DNA from: CADEGZ01 sp035443705
GTDB lineage: Bacteria; Pseudomonadota; Gammaproteobacteria; UBA6186; Azoamicaceae
Assembly (NCBI GenBank): GCA_035443705.1
Contig: DAORSV010000017.1
Span: 1 to 24,870, forward strand
Length of the DNA stretch: 24,870 nt
Reading direction: 5' to 3'
Below, one piece after another: positions 1-9,100 of the stretch. The notes below the pieces were generated by a model. It did not search any database. It had not been told where the DNA came from and worked only from the letters and a program-made list of their open reading frames with translations. The translations under genes were made by a program, and so were the position numbers. Each line of letters opens with the position of its first letter. Position 1 is the first letter of the stretch.

Positions 1-52
1 CAAATCTCGAAGATGTACTTTATCAATTTTTTAAGCTTTACGACAATTGGTC
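1..52. repeat. Terminal overlap, left copy (circular contig)
   Basis: Bases 1-52 are identical to 24819-24870. The repeat ends exactly at the window end and an open reading frame crosses the join, which is what an unclosed circular assembly leaves. Removing one copy gives a circle of about 24818 bp, apart from the unknown true size of the N gap. Confidence 0.9.
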
Positions 53-458
53 TTTAGAATTAAAAATGGTGGGTCAACGAGAAGCTGAACTGCTCAAAAC
101 CATTGAAGCGTTTGATGAAAAAATCGAGAGTCTTGATGAAGTCAAAGAGGTTATTAAAGAAAGTATTCAAAAAGAAGCCAAAATCGCTCTCAGTGTCACT
201 GTCAATACGACTGCAACAGAAGTTAAAAAATATTGCCATGCAGAGTTAGACTATCTTATGCAAGATTTAAATCGTTCATTATCTTATGCAAAAAGTGTTA
301 TTCCAGAAATACAGGAGTTCGAAAGAAATTATTCCTTAAGATTATGGGCTATTATTGTTCTAGGGATCTTTTTAATTGGATTTGCTGCAGGGACTGGTTG
401 GATATCTCATACCACGGTTTCGATTGATGCACTTAAAGAGAAAATTCGCTTGAAATAA
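1..458 (+). CDS. Coiled-coil, single-membrane-segment protein (3' part; gene begins at 24773)
   Basis: This is the C-terminal part of a gene whose start lies at the other end of the window. Joining 24773-24818 to 1-458 gives one 167-aa protein, and codons run in frame from position 3 into the ATG at 66, so that ATG is internal. The protein is rich in Glu, Lys and Leu with heptad-like spacing, suggesting a coiled coil. One clear transmembrane stretch (WAIIVLGIFLIGFAAGTGW) lies near the C-terminus, followed by a short charged tail. It sits 21 bases behind traA with a good ribosome site, so it is probably co-transcribed with the relaxase and may be a membrane-linked mobilization accessory protein. 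No family is recognised and that role rests on context only. Confidence 0.75.
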   Translation, partial: NLEDVLYQFFKLYDNWSLELKMVGQREAELLKTIEAFDEKIESLDEVKEVIKESIQKEAKIALSVTVNTTATEVKKYCHAELDYLMQDLNRSLSYAKSVIPEIQEFERNYSLRLWAIIVLGIFLIGFAAGTGWISHTTVSIDALKEKIRLK

Positions 459-760
459 GGAAACTTATGTTGTCTTTTTGGTGTTCAATAAAAAGCATTT
501 GACTAACGCGCTGGATGCACATGGTATTTTCTGAGATGAGCAACGGCTTGTTTTCCCCCTTGCGGGCGGTTGCAAAGACTATGGTCTTCGAGGTATGCAA
601 GCATTGGAATGAAAAGTTACTCTAAGGGATTATAATGTACCTTAAGCACAGGGTAGAGGTCTTAAGGCTCTGAGCTTGCCAGTCCTAATTGTGGCATCTT
701 GACTTCTGTGCTGAAATCATACAGGCTACGCTTAAGTTAACTCAGCAAAAGAGTATTCAT
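459..760. other. Intergenic region upstream of the kinase gene with nested hairpins
   Basis: No gene is seen here. A nested inverted repeat spans 570-600: outer arms TTGCA/TGCAA and inner arms AAGAC/GTCTT around TATG. TATAAT at 631-636 could be a -10 box, though no good -35 is seen at normal spacing. It is followed by a second inverted repeat, CCTTAAG (640-646) and CTTAAGG (661-667). A frame can be opened from TTG at 689, but the better kinase start is the ATG at 761. Confidence 0.4.
631..667 (+). promoter_or_regulatory. Candidate -10 box and downstream inverted repeat before the kinase gene
   Basis: TATAAT at 631-636 matches the -10 consensus. The 7-base perfect inverted repeat CCTTAAG/CTTAAGG, with a 14-base loop, starts four bases later, where a leader hairpin or operator would lie. 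The -35 is weak (TTGGAA at 605-610 is 20 bases away), so promoter activity is uncertain. Confidence 0.3.
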
Positions 761-2002
761 ATGTTTCCTACCGTCCAAATACTTTCTGAAAATAATGACA
801 GCCCTGATTGGCAACCGATTCTAGATGCCTTTAATCAAAAACCAGCCGAAAATACTGAAAAGGGTTTTCTTGTTTCTTGTCAAATAGAGTACAAAGACTT
901 AAATTTTGGCAAAGAACTGGGTCAAGGCAGCTTTGGAATTGTGTATCAAGGTAGCTACCAATTTGGAAGTGTTGCGATTAAGAAATTGCAAATAGGCAAC
1001 CTAAGTCCAGAAGCACATGAGGAGTTTCGTAAAGAAGCGGATATGATGGCACAATTGCGTCATCCTAATATTGTGCATTTTTATGGGTATTGCAGCATCC
1101 CTAGATGTCTGGTCATGGAATACATGCCTAAAGGATCTTTGTTTAGTGTTTTGCAAGACAAAACACAAGCCTTAGACTGGGATGTTCGCATTCGCATTGC
1201 CATAGACATGGTTTCTGGCTTAGCATTTTTACACAGTAAATCTATTTTACACCGTGATATAAAAAGCTTAAATATATTGTTAGATGATCAAAAAGCGAAG
1301 CTAACCGATTTTGGATTATCGAAAGTCAAAAATGAAACCAAATCTTTAACAAAGAATCATCAAAAAAGCAAAGAACTGGTTGGCACACTCCCCTGGATTG
1401 CTCCTGAATTATTTGAGAGAGAACAGTATACTTATAAATCCGATATTTATAGTCTGGGCATCACTTTTTGGGAACTAGCCTCACGCAAGATTCCCTACGC
1501 TGAAGATACCCCAGAAGCCATCCCTGTGTTTGTTGGACGTGGAAAACGAGAAGCTATCCCTTCAGACTGCCCAGAAAAATTAGCACATTTAATCCAACAG
1601 TGCTGGGCAGGCAATCCAGAATCTCGCCCATCGGCTTCGGACATTGCAAAGTTCATGACTACAGATGCTAAAACATTAGAGGAAGCTTCCCATCGCCCAA
1701 CTGCTGCAATATCGATCTCTACTTCCGCCCACATCCTTGATTTAAATCTTCAGGCTAGCCCTGCAGCCGTGCCAGCCGGTAGAAGAGGAAGCGGGAAACT
1801 GAATCTCACAGGCAAAGAAGAACAAGAAAAAACACAACATGTATTAGAAGAGCTAAGAACATTTTTTATAGAAGAGCGATACATAGGCGAAAAAACCGAA
1901 AACTATGCTATTTATAATGAATACTTAAAGAAAGACAATAATAATGCTCTGCTGGCTTATAACAGTCCCAATACATACCCCACCCCCAATTATATTAAAT
2001 AA
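761..2002 (+). CDS. Eukaryote-like protein kinase, tyrosine-kinase-like (TKL) type, probable effector
   Basis: From ATG 761 the protein is 413 aa. It has a full set of kinase motifs: glycine loop LGQGSFG (about residues 53-59), VAIKK with Lys74, alphaC Glu92, catalytic HRD (Asp166) followed by KSLN, DFG (Asp183), GTLPWIAPE, and the DIYSLGITFWELASRKIPY region. All catalytic residues are present, so it should be active. The pattern resembles RAF/MLK-like TKL kinases common in amoebae rather than bacterial PknB kinases, which suggests gain from a eukaryotic host and action inside the host cell. Residues after about 320 are low complexity, then Glu/Lys-rich. A longer frame from TTG 689 exists, but ATG 761 has a GAG-type ribosome site and a better codon. 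The gene ends 33 bases before the opposing recombinase gene, so its C-terminus might be trimmed by that insertion. Substrate unknown. Confidence 0.85.
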   Translation: MFPTVQILSENNDSPDWQPILDAFNQKPAENTEKGFLVSCQIEYKDLNFGKELGQGSFGIVYQGSYQFGSVAIKKLQIGNLSPEAHEEFRKEADMMAQLRHPNIVHFYGYCSIPRCLVMEYMPKGSLFSVLQDKTQALDWDVRIRIAIDMVSGLAFLHSKSILHRDIKSLNILLDDQKAKLTDFGLSKVKNETKSLTKNHQKSKELVGTLPWIAPELFEREQYTYKSDIYSLGITFWELASRKIPYAEDTPEAIPVFVGRGKREAIPSDCPEKLAHLIQQCWAGNPESRPSASDIAKFMTTDAKTLEEASHRPTAAISISTSAHILDLNLQASPAAVPAGRRGSGKLNLTGKEEQEKTQHVLEELRTFFIEERYIGEKTENYAIYNEYLKKDNNNALLAYNSPNTYPTPNYIK

Positions 2003-2035
2003 AAATTCTGCTTTAGTCAATGCCTATTAAGCCCA

Positions 2036-3934
2036 TTAGTCCTTTAATTTTTTCCTCCTATAATTTGGATTTTTTATACCTTTTAGATGAGTCGTAACGT
2101 GTATGCTATTCCGTCGTGCTATATAGAGAATATGGTAATCTTTAAAAAGTCTATTATGAGCACTACGATGCCCTTCTTGGTTTAACAATTTCGCAATCTT
2201 ATTTACCGTATATTTTTCAGAAAGTATTCTAATTCGTTCAATAACGATGTCAGATGTTCTAGGTGCCCATATCCCTTGTTTTATCCGATCAACAATATGT
2301 TCACTCACTGCTCCAGAGCGCCAGGTAATGCGAATTTCAACTTTTTGAGGAATAGTAATTCCATTCAATTGAACTTCTGCTATAGCGCAACGAATTAATT
2401 GTTTACGTTCACGATCGGTCGTAGTGGCAGCATACCAAATCTTATCCAGGTCTTTTATAAGCATTTCCATTTCTTTTATTTCTTCTAACGTTAAAGAAAA
2501 ACGAGATTGCTTATTAGCCTCCTCATAATTTTCTTCTAACTTTTGAAGTATTTCTAATTTTTCATTCCAACGACGCTCTAATTCAGAAGCCACTAAACGA
2601 TTATCTGGATCAATCGCGTCATATTGGCGTTGCGCTAATTGTGTATCATATCGCGCTTGCGTTAGTTGCTGTTCCCATTGTTTTTTTAACGCCTGTTTTT
2701 CAATTTGTGTTTTTTCTATCGATTTTTTAGCAATTTCAAGTTGTGAAGGTGCCATAGCTTCTAAAAATAGAGAAACAATTAACCCATCGATTGTCCTAGC
2801 ACTTATAGTTTGGCAAACATGTTGAGCACCGTTTTGATAATCTTTTGTACATGTATAACTATTTCGTCTCTCTTTAGCAGAATAGCTGTTAATTCCCATT
2901 TTCGAGCCACATTGACCGCACCAAACTATGCCTTGTAACAAAGCTCTCCCTTCTCGAGGTGCTCCTCTTGTTTTAGAACGAAACCAATTTTGATGCAAAC
3001 GATCCTGGTTACTCATATATTCATCAAAAGAAATATATTGTTCATGGTGATCTTGTAAGCAAACTGTCCATTCTTTTAAAGGACGAGCTTTTGGCTTTGC
3101 TTTCCCTGTTTTAGCATAATATCCGTTGCTTTCATAGTCACATGCTCCATAAACATAAACTCCCGCATATGAGGGATTTTTTAATAACCTCATTATACTT
3201 CCTAAACTAGCCTCTTTCCAAATTAGTTGCCCGTGTTGAGGACCTCCCCAGACCTTTGTAGGAATTTTTAAGTTCTCATTTTTAAGTACCAATAGCACTC
3301 GCCTTGCTATACCTAATTGGGCAAACAATTTAAATATATAATTCATCCTCTCTTGAACTTGAAGGTTAGGATCTTTGGTCCAATTACCTTTTTCATCCTT
3401 TATATAACCTGTAGGAATAGAACGGCCTAACTGACCTTTTTTAGCTTTATTCCATCTGCCTTCATAAAGCCGAGTTCTTAATGTAAAAAGCTCTGCTTCA
3501 GATAAAGTTCCTTTAACGCCTAACAACAATCTGTCATTTGGCTCTCTGGGATCATATATTCCTGCTTCATCTGCAATCAAGGTTCTCGTAATGCTGCAAA
3601 TTTCTATCAAGCGATGCCAATCACTACACGAACGTGATAGTCTAGAAACTTCCAACATCAGTACTATGCCTACTTGTTTAGCAACGATTTCAGAAGCTAG
3701 TTTTTGAAAACCTTCTCGATGCTCAATAGACTTCGCAGACTGTCCCTGATCGTTATCAATGATATCAATTAAATTTTCATTCCAGCCGAGATCTATAGCT
3801 CGCTGGCGTAAATTATACTGGCGCTCTGTGCTTTCTCGATTATGGATTACCTGAAAAGTAGTTGATTGCCGAATGTATACACAGGCTCTTCGTTGGCGAT
3901 GGTGGTCACTAATTTTAGAAAGAGAATGAGTCAT
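2036..3934 (-). CDS. Large serine recombinase
   Basis: This 632-aa site-specific recombinase has the large-serine layout. A resolvase catalytic domain holds ACVYIRQST with nucleophile Ser24 and the LEVSRLSRS helix. A recombinase domain follows, then a zinc ribbon (WCGQCGSKM followed by YTC and HVC, roughly residues 335-375), and a long coiled-coil-like Glu/Lys/Gln segment. Such enzymes cut and rejoin DNA through a phosphoserine link and integrate or excise elements. Its ATG overlaps the stop of the preceding small gene in an ATGA, so the two are translationally coupled. It lies opposite to the flanking effector genes and is probably the core of an element inserted between the kinase and ankyrin genes. 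Attachment sites could not be identified. Confidence 0.9.
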   Translation of the reverse strand: MTHSLSKISDHHRQRRACVYIRQSTTFQVIHNRESTERQYNLRQRAIDLGWNENLIDIIDNDQGQSAKSIEHREGFQKLASEIVAKQVGIVLMLEVSRLSRSCSDWHRLIEICSITRTLIADEAGIYDPREPNDRLLLGVKGTLSEAELFTLRTRLYEGRWNKAKKGQLGRSIPTGYIKDEKGNWTKDPNLQVQERMNYIFKLFAQLGIARRVLLVLKNENLKIPTKVWGGPQHGQLIWKEASLGSIMRLLKNPSYAGVYVYGACDYESNGYYAKTGKAKPKARPLKEWTVCLQDHHEQYISFDEYMSNQDRLHQNWFRSKTRGAPREGRALLQGIVWCGQCGSKMGINSYSAKERRNSYTCTKDYQNGAQHVCQTISARTIDGLIVSLFLEAMAPSQLEIAKKSIEKTQIEKQALKKQWEQQLTQARYDTQLAQRQYDAIDPDNRLVASELERRWNEKLEILQKLEENYEEANKQSRFSLTLEEIKEMEMLIKDLDKIWYAATTTDRERKQLIRCAIAEVQLNGITIPQKVEIRITWRSGAVSEHIVDRIKQGIWAPRTSDIVIERIRILSEKYTVNKIAKLLNQEGHRSAHNRLFKDYHILYIARRNSIHVTTHLKGIKNPNYRRKKLKD

Positions 3935-4203
3935 TTTTTCGCTCCTTTAGAGTGAATGATCCGCAATGATAAAACAGCCATTAAACAAATCATCTCTTCT
4001 TGGAGTGCCGCTGTTTTGGCAAAAGCTTGGCATAGGTCTTCAGATAATTCGCTAGATCTTTCAAGGCTGGTAGAGATAGCAAAGGGAGTTCTTTTTTGAA
4101 CATCAAGTCTATGATGGGCGGAAGGTTTGTCTCGTTCCATTTTACGGACGAACAAACCCCGTCTTGGCTGCGGATTCGAACCCATGGTTCCCCCTCCCTC
4201 CAA
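3931..4203 (-). CDS. Small protein of the recombinase operon (start uncertain)
   Basis: The reading frame ends in an ATGA overlap with the recombinase start, which supports it being translated. From the furthest start (TTG 4203) it is 90 aa, but ATG 4185 or ATG 4140 are alternatives. The C-terminal 45 residues (Ser/Glu-rich, then QEEMICLMAVLSLRII) look the most protein-like. It overlaps the next upstream gene by up to 214 bases in another frame, which is unusual. No family recognised; small companion proteins ahead of large serine recombinases are common in Proteobacteria. Confidence 0.5.
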   Translation of the reverse strand: MEGGGTMGSNPQPRRGLFVRKMERDKPSAHHRLDVQKRTPFAISTSLERSSELSEDLCQAFAKTAALQEEMICLMAVLSLRIIHSKGAKK

Positions 4204-4319
4204 TAGATACGTTCTAAGACACCCTCTCTACCTATATTTTCAGTAGTTTCATCTGCAATTTTAACAATTTTTCCTAAAAATACAATATACGGTGCTTTAT
4301 ATTCTAGCGCTGAAAACAA
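3990..4319 (-). CDS. Small hypothetical protein, first gene of the recombinase operon (possibly DUF5372-like)
   Basis: The frame encodes about 109 aa from TTG 4319 and stays open further upstream. There is no ATG near the N-terminus, so the true start is unsure. The middle (YWREGEPWVRIRSQDG) and the leucine-rich end (PALKDLANYLK) resemble the DUF5372 proteins often found before large serine recombinases, but that is a recollection of pattern rather than a firm match. Its 5' end overlaps the start of the plus-strand ankyrin gene head to head, so one of the two has a start set elsewhere or has been truncated. Confidence 0.5.
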   Translation of the reverse strand: MFSALEYKAPYIVFLGKIVKIADETTENIGREGVLERIYWREGEPWVRIRSQDGVCSSVKWNETNLPPIIDLMFKKELPLLSLPALKDLANYLKTYAKLLPKQRHSKKR

Positions 4320-5746
4320 CCCAAAATAAACATATACTTTATATAAACGATGAACCCTTAGATGCCGAAGCTGCTGCTAAAGAGATATCAAAGATGTTAA
4401 AGTCTTTAGTTATAGAAAACACTCCTCAAAAACCTATAGTTTCAGCAACACCTCAGTCTACGGTTAATGATCCTGTTCCAAGGAATACGCCTCAAGCGGC
4501 TTTAAAACTTAACCCTTCAGAACAAAAGAATACGCCTATCTTAACTCAGTTTCAGGATTTTGAGTCTTCCTCAGTGAGTATTAGCGATTTAAAATCAATC
4601 ACAAGTCTTATAGAAGCTATTAAAAAAAATAATCAAGAAGAATTTTTTAGACTTTTAAAACTAAAGACAGACCGCTTTGGAAAAAGGTTTATTGATGAAG
4701 TCGATTCAGAATATAACGGAAGCCCTTTGTATTGGGCAGCTGCTTTTGGCCATATCCATTTTATAGACCCTTTGCTTCAAGCAGGTGCAGATATTAATAA
4801 GCAAGATAAACAGGGAAGAACGTTGGTTTATAAAGCTGCTTTAAATGGACATGCGTCAGCCATCACTGCCCTGCATACAGCAGGGGCGAATGTGGATACG
4901 CCAAACAGAAATGGCGCAACACCAGTTTATATCGCTGCTGAAAAAGAGCATGAGTCAGCCATAACCGCCCTGCACGCGGCAGGGGCAAATGTGAACATGC
5001 CGCAAAAAGATGGTGCCACGCCGGCGTATGTCGCTGCTTACAATGGACATGCGTCAGCAATAACTGCCCTGTATATAGCAGGCGCGAACGTGAATACGTC
5101 AAAAGATGGTGGCTTTACGCCGGTTTATATCGCTGCTTACAATGGGCATGTGTCAGCCATAGCTGCCCTGCATGCCGCAGGGGCAAATGTGAATACACCA
5201 ATATCGGATGGCAAAACTCCAGTTTTTATCGCTGCTTACAATGGGCATGCGTCAGCCATAACTGCCCTGTATGCCGCAGGTGCGAATGTGGATACGCCAT
5301 GCGATGGTGCAACGCCAGTTTTTATCGCTGCTCAAAATGGTCACGTGTCAGCCATAGCTGCCCTGCATGCCGCAGGAGCAAATATGAATACACCAATGCC
5401 GGACGGCATAACCTCGGTTTATATCGCTGTTTGTAATGGGCATACATTAGCTATTACCGCATTGCTGGAAGCAGGTGCGAACGCGAGCATTAAAACGAAG
5501 TGGGGAACAGCCTTATCGTTCGCCAGGCAAGGCAAAGACCCAGAGCACAGAGAGGCGGTTAAGATATTGGAAGCGCATTTTAAACAATACCCTAATGGAA
5601 TAAAGCCAGTAAGGGTTATGAACCCGGTCGTTTCTTTTTCTGCTAAGCCATCCAGTGTCCTTGAACAAAAGGACCCGCCGCCTGTTCCAAAAAAACCTGC
5701 TAGCCAGCTGAGCCAAGCTTTTAGGAAAGCTTTTGGGAAAGGTTGA
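4292..5746 (+). CDS. Ankyrin-repeat protein, probable effector, 5' end possibly truncated
   Basis: Up to 484 aa from GTG 4292, or 450 aa from ATG 4394, which has AAAGAG nine bases upstream and is the likelier start today. The N-terminus is a Pro/Thr/Gln-rich linker. At about residue 105 a module beginning SLIEAIKKNNQEEFFRLL is followed by ankyrin repeats (about residues 145-430) of the form DGATPVFIAAQNGH-SAI-ALHAAGANVNTP, each about 33 aa and highly alike. The C-terminus is basic and proline-rich with PPPVPKKP, a class II SH3-ligand pattern. Ankyrin repeats bind proteins, and secreted ankyrin proteins are typical of Legionellales. The start overlaps the opposing gene at 3990-4319, and the linker shares EQ-N-ILTQF with the tail of the U-box protein. 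It may therefore be the back half of a larger effector cut by the recombinase element. Confidence 0.8.
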   Translation: MLYILALKTTQNKHILYINDEPLDAEAAAKEISKMLKSLVIENTPQKPIVSATPQSTVNDPVPRNTPQAALKLNPSEQKNTPILTQFQDFESSSVSISDLKSITSLIEAIKKNNQEEFFRLLKLKTDRFGKRFIDEVDSEYNGSPLYWAAAFGHIHFIDPLLQAGADINKQDKQGRTLVYKAALNGHASAITALHTAGANVDTPNRNGATPVYIAAEKEHESAITALHAAGANVNMPQKDGATPAYVAAYNGHASAITALYIAGANVNTSKDGGFTPVYIAAYNGHVSAIAALHAAGANVNTPISDGKTPVFIAAYNGHASAITALYAAGANVDTPCDGATPVFIAAQNGHVSAIAALHAAGANMNTPMPDGITSVYIAVCNGHTLAITALLEAGANASIKTKWGTALSFARQGKDPEHREAVKILEAHFKQYPNGIKPVRVMNPVVSFSAKPSSVLEQKDPPPVPKKPASQLSQAFRKAFGKG

Positions 5747-6166
5747 GCAATGGCATAACAAGGAATGAATATGCCAGTTAAATAGCATATTATCGCCTAT
5801 CAATAAGCCTCGCCCTAATGATAGATAAAAAAGTTTCAGGTCTATTTAGGAATAGGTGGATAATCAAATTTTATCTTTTCGCACAAAAAAATAGAGCACA
5901 TCCATTTTTTAGCGAATATACTTGTGAAATTGTAGCGTGGGAAGAATCTGTGAAAAAGAAGGATATTCCAACTAAAAAACAATAGGTTGATTAACTTGTT
6001 AAAATAATATAGATAGAAAAAACCAATAAAAGTGTTATAGTTAAAAATCTTAGATTTATGTACAATTGAGCTAATCATTCAAGCTAATTGGACTTAGTTT
6101 AGATAATAACGATGAGTTTCAGGTGTTATTGATAACTTTTAACAGATTGTTACGGAGAATATACCC
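5747..6166. other. AT-rich intergenic region before the U-box gene
   Basis: No convincing gene. It holds a perfect inverted repeat AATATGC (5768-5774)/GCATATT (5785-5791). It also holds CTATCA (5797-5802)/TGATAG (5819-5824) followed by an A-run. TCGCCCTAATGA (5810-5821) and CCTATCAATA (5796-5805) both recur near 11197-11241. A ribosome site GGAG precedes the ATG at 6167. I could not fix a promoter with normal spacing. Confidence 0.4.
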
Positions 6167-9100
6167 ATGCCTAAAGATAACATAATTCCAGAAAAATACC
6201 GTTGTTCCATTACAGGTCAAATTATGATGGAACCGGTTTTCACATCAGATGGTCATACCTATGAACGAGAAAAAATTGATGAATGGCTACAGACCCATAA
6301 TACAAGCCCAAAAACAGGTGTAAATCTTGAGAATAAAAATCTGACTGTCAATCATGATAAGCGTAGCGATATATCAGATTTTTTAGAAAATAATCCTGAA
6401 CTTTATGATGGTGATGAGGTTTACCTACCTAAAGCTTGGGTAGAAAAATGCGTAATGGTGATTAAGCAGAATCAACTTCAAGTGGTTCATCAGTGGTTAA
6501 ATAAAGATAGGCGTTTATTAACTTTAAAGTTAGAAGGAAATTATACAGCTTTACATCTCGCTTGTGAATTTAGCTCGCCTGAACTCGTAGAGATGCTATT
6601 AAACATCTTAAAGCAAAAAAATAATTTTATCTTTACACTTGACGGAATTCGACTTAACCCAAAGCACTTAAATGTGTTATTAGAAAAAGCCTTAAATTTA
6701 AATAGAAACGATTACGTTGAGTGCGAGTTATTGTTAAGTCTCGGTGCCGAAGTTGAGCAGCCGGAATCTGATACCCAAAACACTTTATTGCACCGAATGG
6801 TTATTAAAGACAACAAAGACAACTTAGAAGAATCGATAAAATGGTTGTTAGAACGCAAGGCAGCTTTAGAAAGTCGTAATATAGAAGGCAACACGTCATT
6901 AATGTTATCGGTAATACAAGGTAATATAAGGCTTACCGAGCTTTTATTAAAAATGAAAGCTGATATAAAAACAAAAAACAATCAGCAACAAACTGCTTTG
7001 CATATTGCAGCAAGTCGTGGTGATGTAAAGATGCTCGAATATCTCCTACAAAATACAGAAGTCGCTTTAGCTTTAATTGACGTGCAAAACGCTAAAGGCG
7101 ATACGCCTCTTCATCTAGCGGTTCAGTTCGGACAGGATAATGTTATTTCCTTACTCCTAGAAGCAGGGGCATATCATAAAATCAAAAATGAGCAAGGCAA
7201 AACGCCTATAGATTTATCAATAGAACAAAAAAAACCAAATTTCATTGTGCAAACAGTCAGAAGACTTAAAAAAGATAAATTAAAAGAAACGGACAGACTG
7301 CATCAGGTGTTTGTAGAACAAGTGAGTGAAATCGCAACTTTAAAGACCGCTCTTCAAAACCAAGAGCAAGGTTTTAAAACTCAGATTTTTTATATACAAC
7401 AGACAATGGAGCAAGAGCGAATTAAAAATGAAAAGCTTATTGCTGATATGCAAGCTCACATAAAACTATTACAACCTGCTGTTCAAGAGCCTAACCAAAG
7501 CAGTCCTACTGCATTAACATTTTCACCACAAGCATCACCATGCTCGGTGCGTATTCATGCCTCATTATCTGTACCCTATGTGAATCCAAATGATATTGCA
7601 GAGTTTCTAACATTTGTTGCAGAAGGAGAACAAGGCAAAGCGAAAGCTATGCTAAAGAGCAACCGCGACTTAGCATTAGTATCAGGAAATGTCATCGACT
7701 TATCCAATCGCATATTTAATGGCATCACAGGCTTTCAGTATGCGGTATGGGCATTAGATTGGCACATGTGGACGATGATTAAACAATACCTTCCTAATGA
7801 AGCTGCCCGGGAGCAAGCTCAAGGATTTGAAAAAGGCTTTTGGGTAAAACAACATGGCGTTCACGCCAATTTAAACAATCTCATTCAAGCCTATCAGAAG
7901 ACCATTCATTTATACAATGCTAAAAAATATACCGATGGCAATACTGCCTGGGTACAAGAAGTGGGCGGGGAGCAACGATTACTCCCTGCACATGTAGTAA
8001 ATGAATATTGTCACCCCATACGCCCATTTTACCCCGTACCCAATTTCAAGGATGCCGACGTAGCCCTACCCCGAACTCGCACGATTGAAACAGGGGAGGA
8101 TTGGTTCTATGACGAAAACTTAGGAAAGCAGTTTGGAGTTTACCGAAGTGCTCAGCCTGTAAGCCGGGTTCGGAAGAAAGTGGGAGGTACTCTGGGTTGG
8201 CGGTGGGGGGAGGAGAGTGCCGAATTGCGTGACCATCAGAGTATTATCGCTCTGGCTAGTACCCGTATAGATCAGCGTGAGGAACTTATCACCGAATTAA
8301 GGACTGGACTCAGATGTATTAGTCTAATTAGTACAGCAGAGATATCGAAGATGATAAACTCTTCAGTAAACATTCTTTCTAAACCTACGGAAACCAGCAA
8401 AACAACTATTAATATTTCCTATCAATATGAAGACAATGATATTCAAGCTATTGTATCTGCTCGCTTGCAGCAGTTGCGAATACAAAACTCTCAGCTATTT
8501 ATTAAGCCTATAGAAATACTGGCTGCTATTGATAATATTATGAGTGTTCAATTGGAGAACAGATTAAGGCAAGAAGCAAGAAATCACCATGGCGAACGTA
8601 TTTGTCTCATACCCTGTAATTTAGGGAATGCGCATTGGGTAGGAATGTTGCTAGAGTTTAGCGCAGATGGAAAAGTATTGCGCGCTGAATATATTGACTC
8701 GTTTACAACTCGCCCCATTATTCCAGAAATATTCCAAGTACAATTACAAAAGATTTATCCTAAAGTATATTTTAAAACCCGCGTATTGTCTCAGCAAAGC
8801 GATTATACTAGTTGCGGCGCGTATACTATAGAAAATTTACTGACAGCAGCTCTGGGTATCCAGTCATACGAAGCGGCAGAAATCATTCGTAGTTTACATT
8901 TAGAGGCTTTAAGGCAATATAACCCAAATTTTCATAATGCTTTTAATGAACGTCAACGAAACAATCGTCCAAGTACTGCCACCCTTCATGAACAACTTGG
9001 TTATCTCTATGAATCAAATCCTATTAGGTTTTCTACGCAAGAGCTTAATAGAATATTTTCTATAAAACAGCACTTATTTATTTTGCCAGAGAAAATCCAA

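Noticed and set aside
4863..5102. Minus-strand open frame inside the ankyrin gene
   Set aside because: It mirrors the ankyrin repeat periodicity and has no start signals. Similar mirror frames at 11623-11973 and 12255-12673 are rejected for the same reason.
5842..6078. 78-aa minus-strand frame rich in Phe, Ile and Asn
   Set aside because: Its composition is what AT-rich non-coding DNA gives by chance, and no ribosome site precedes it.
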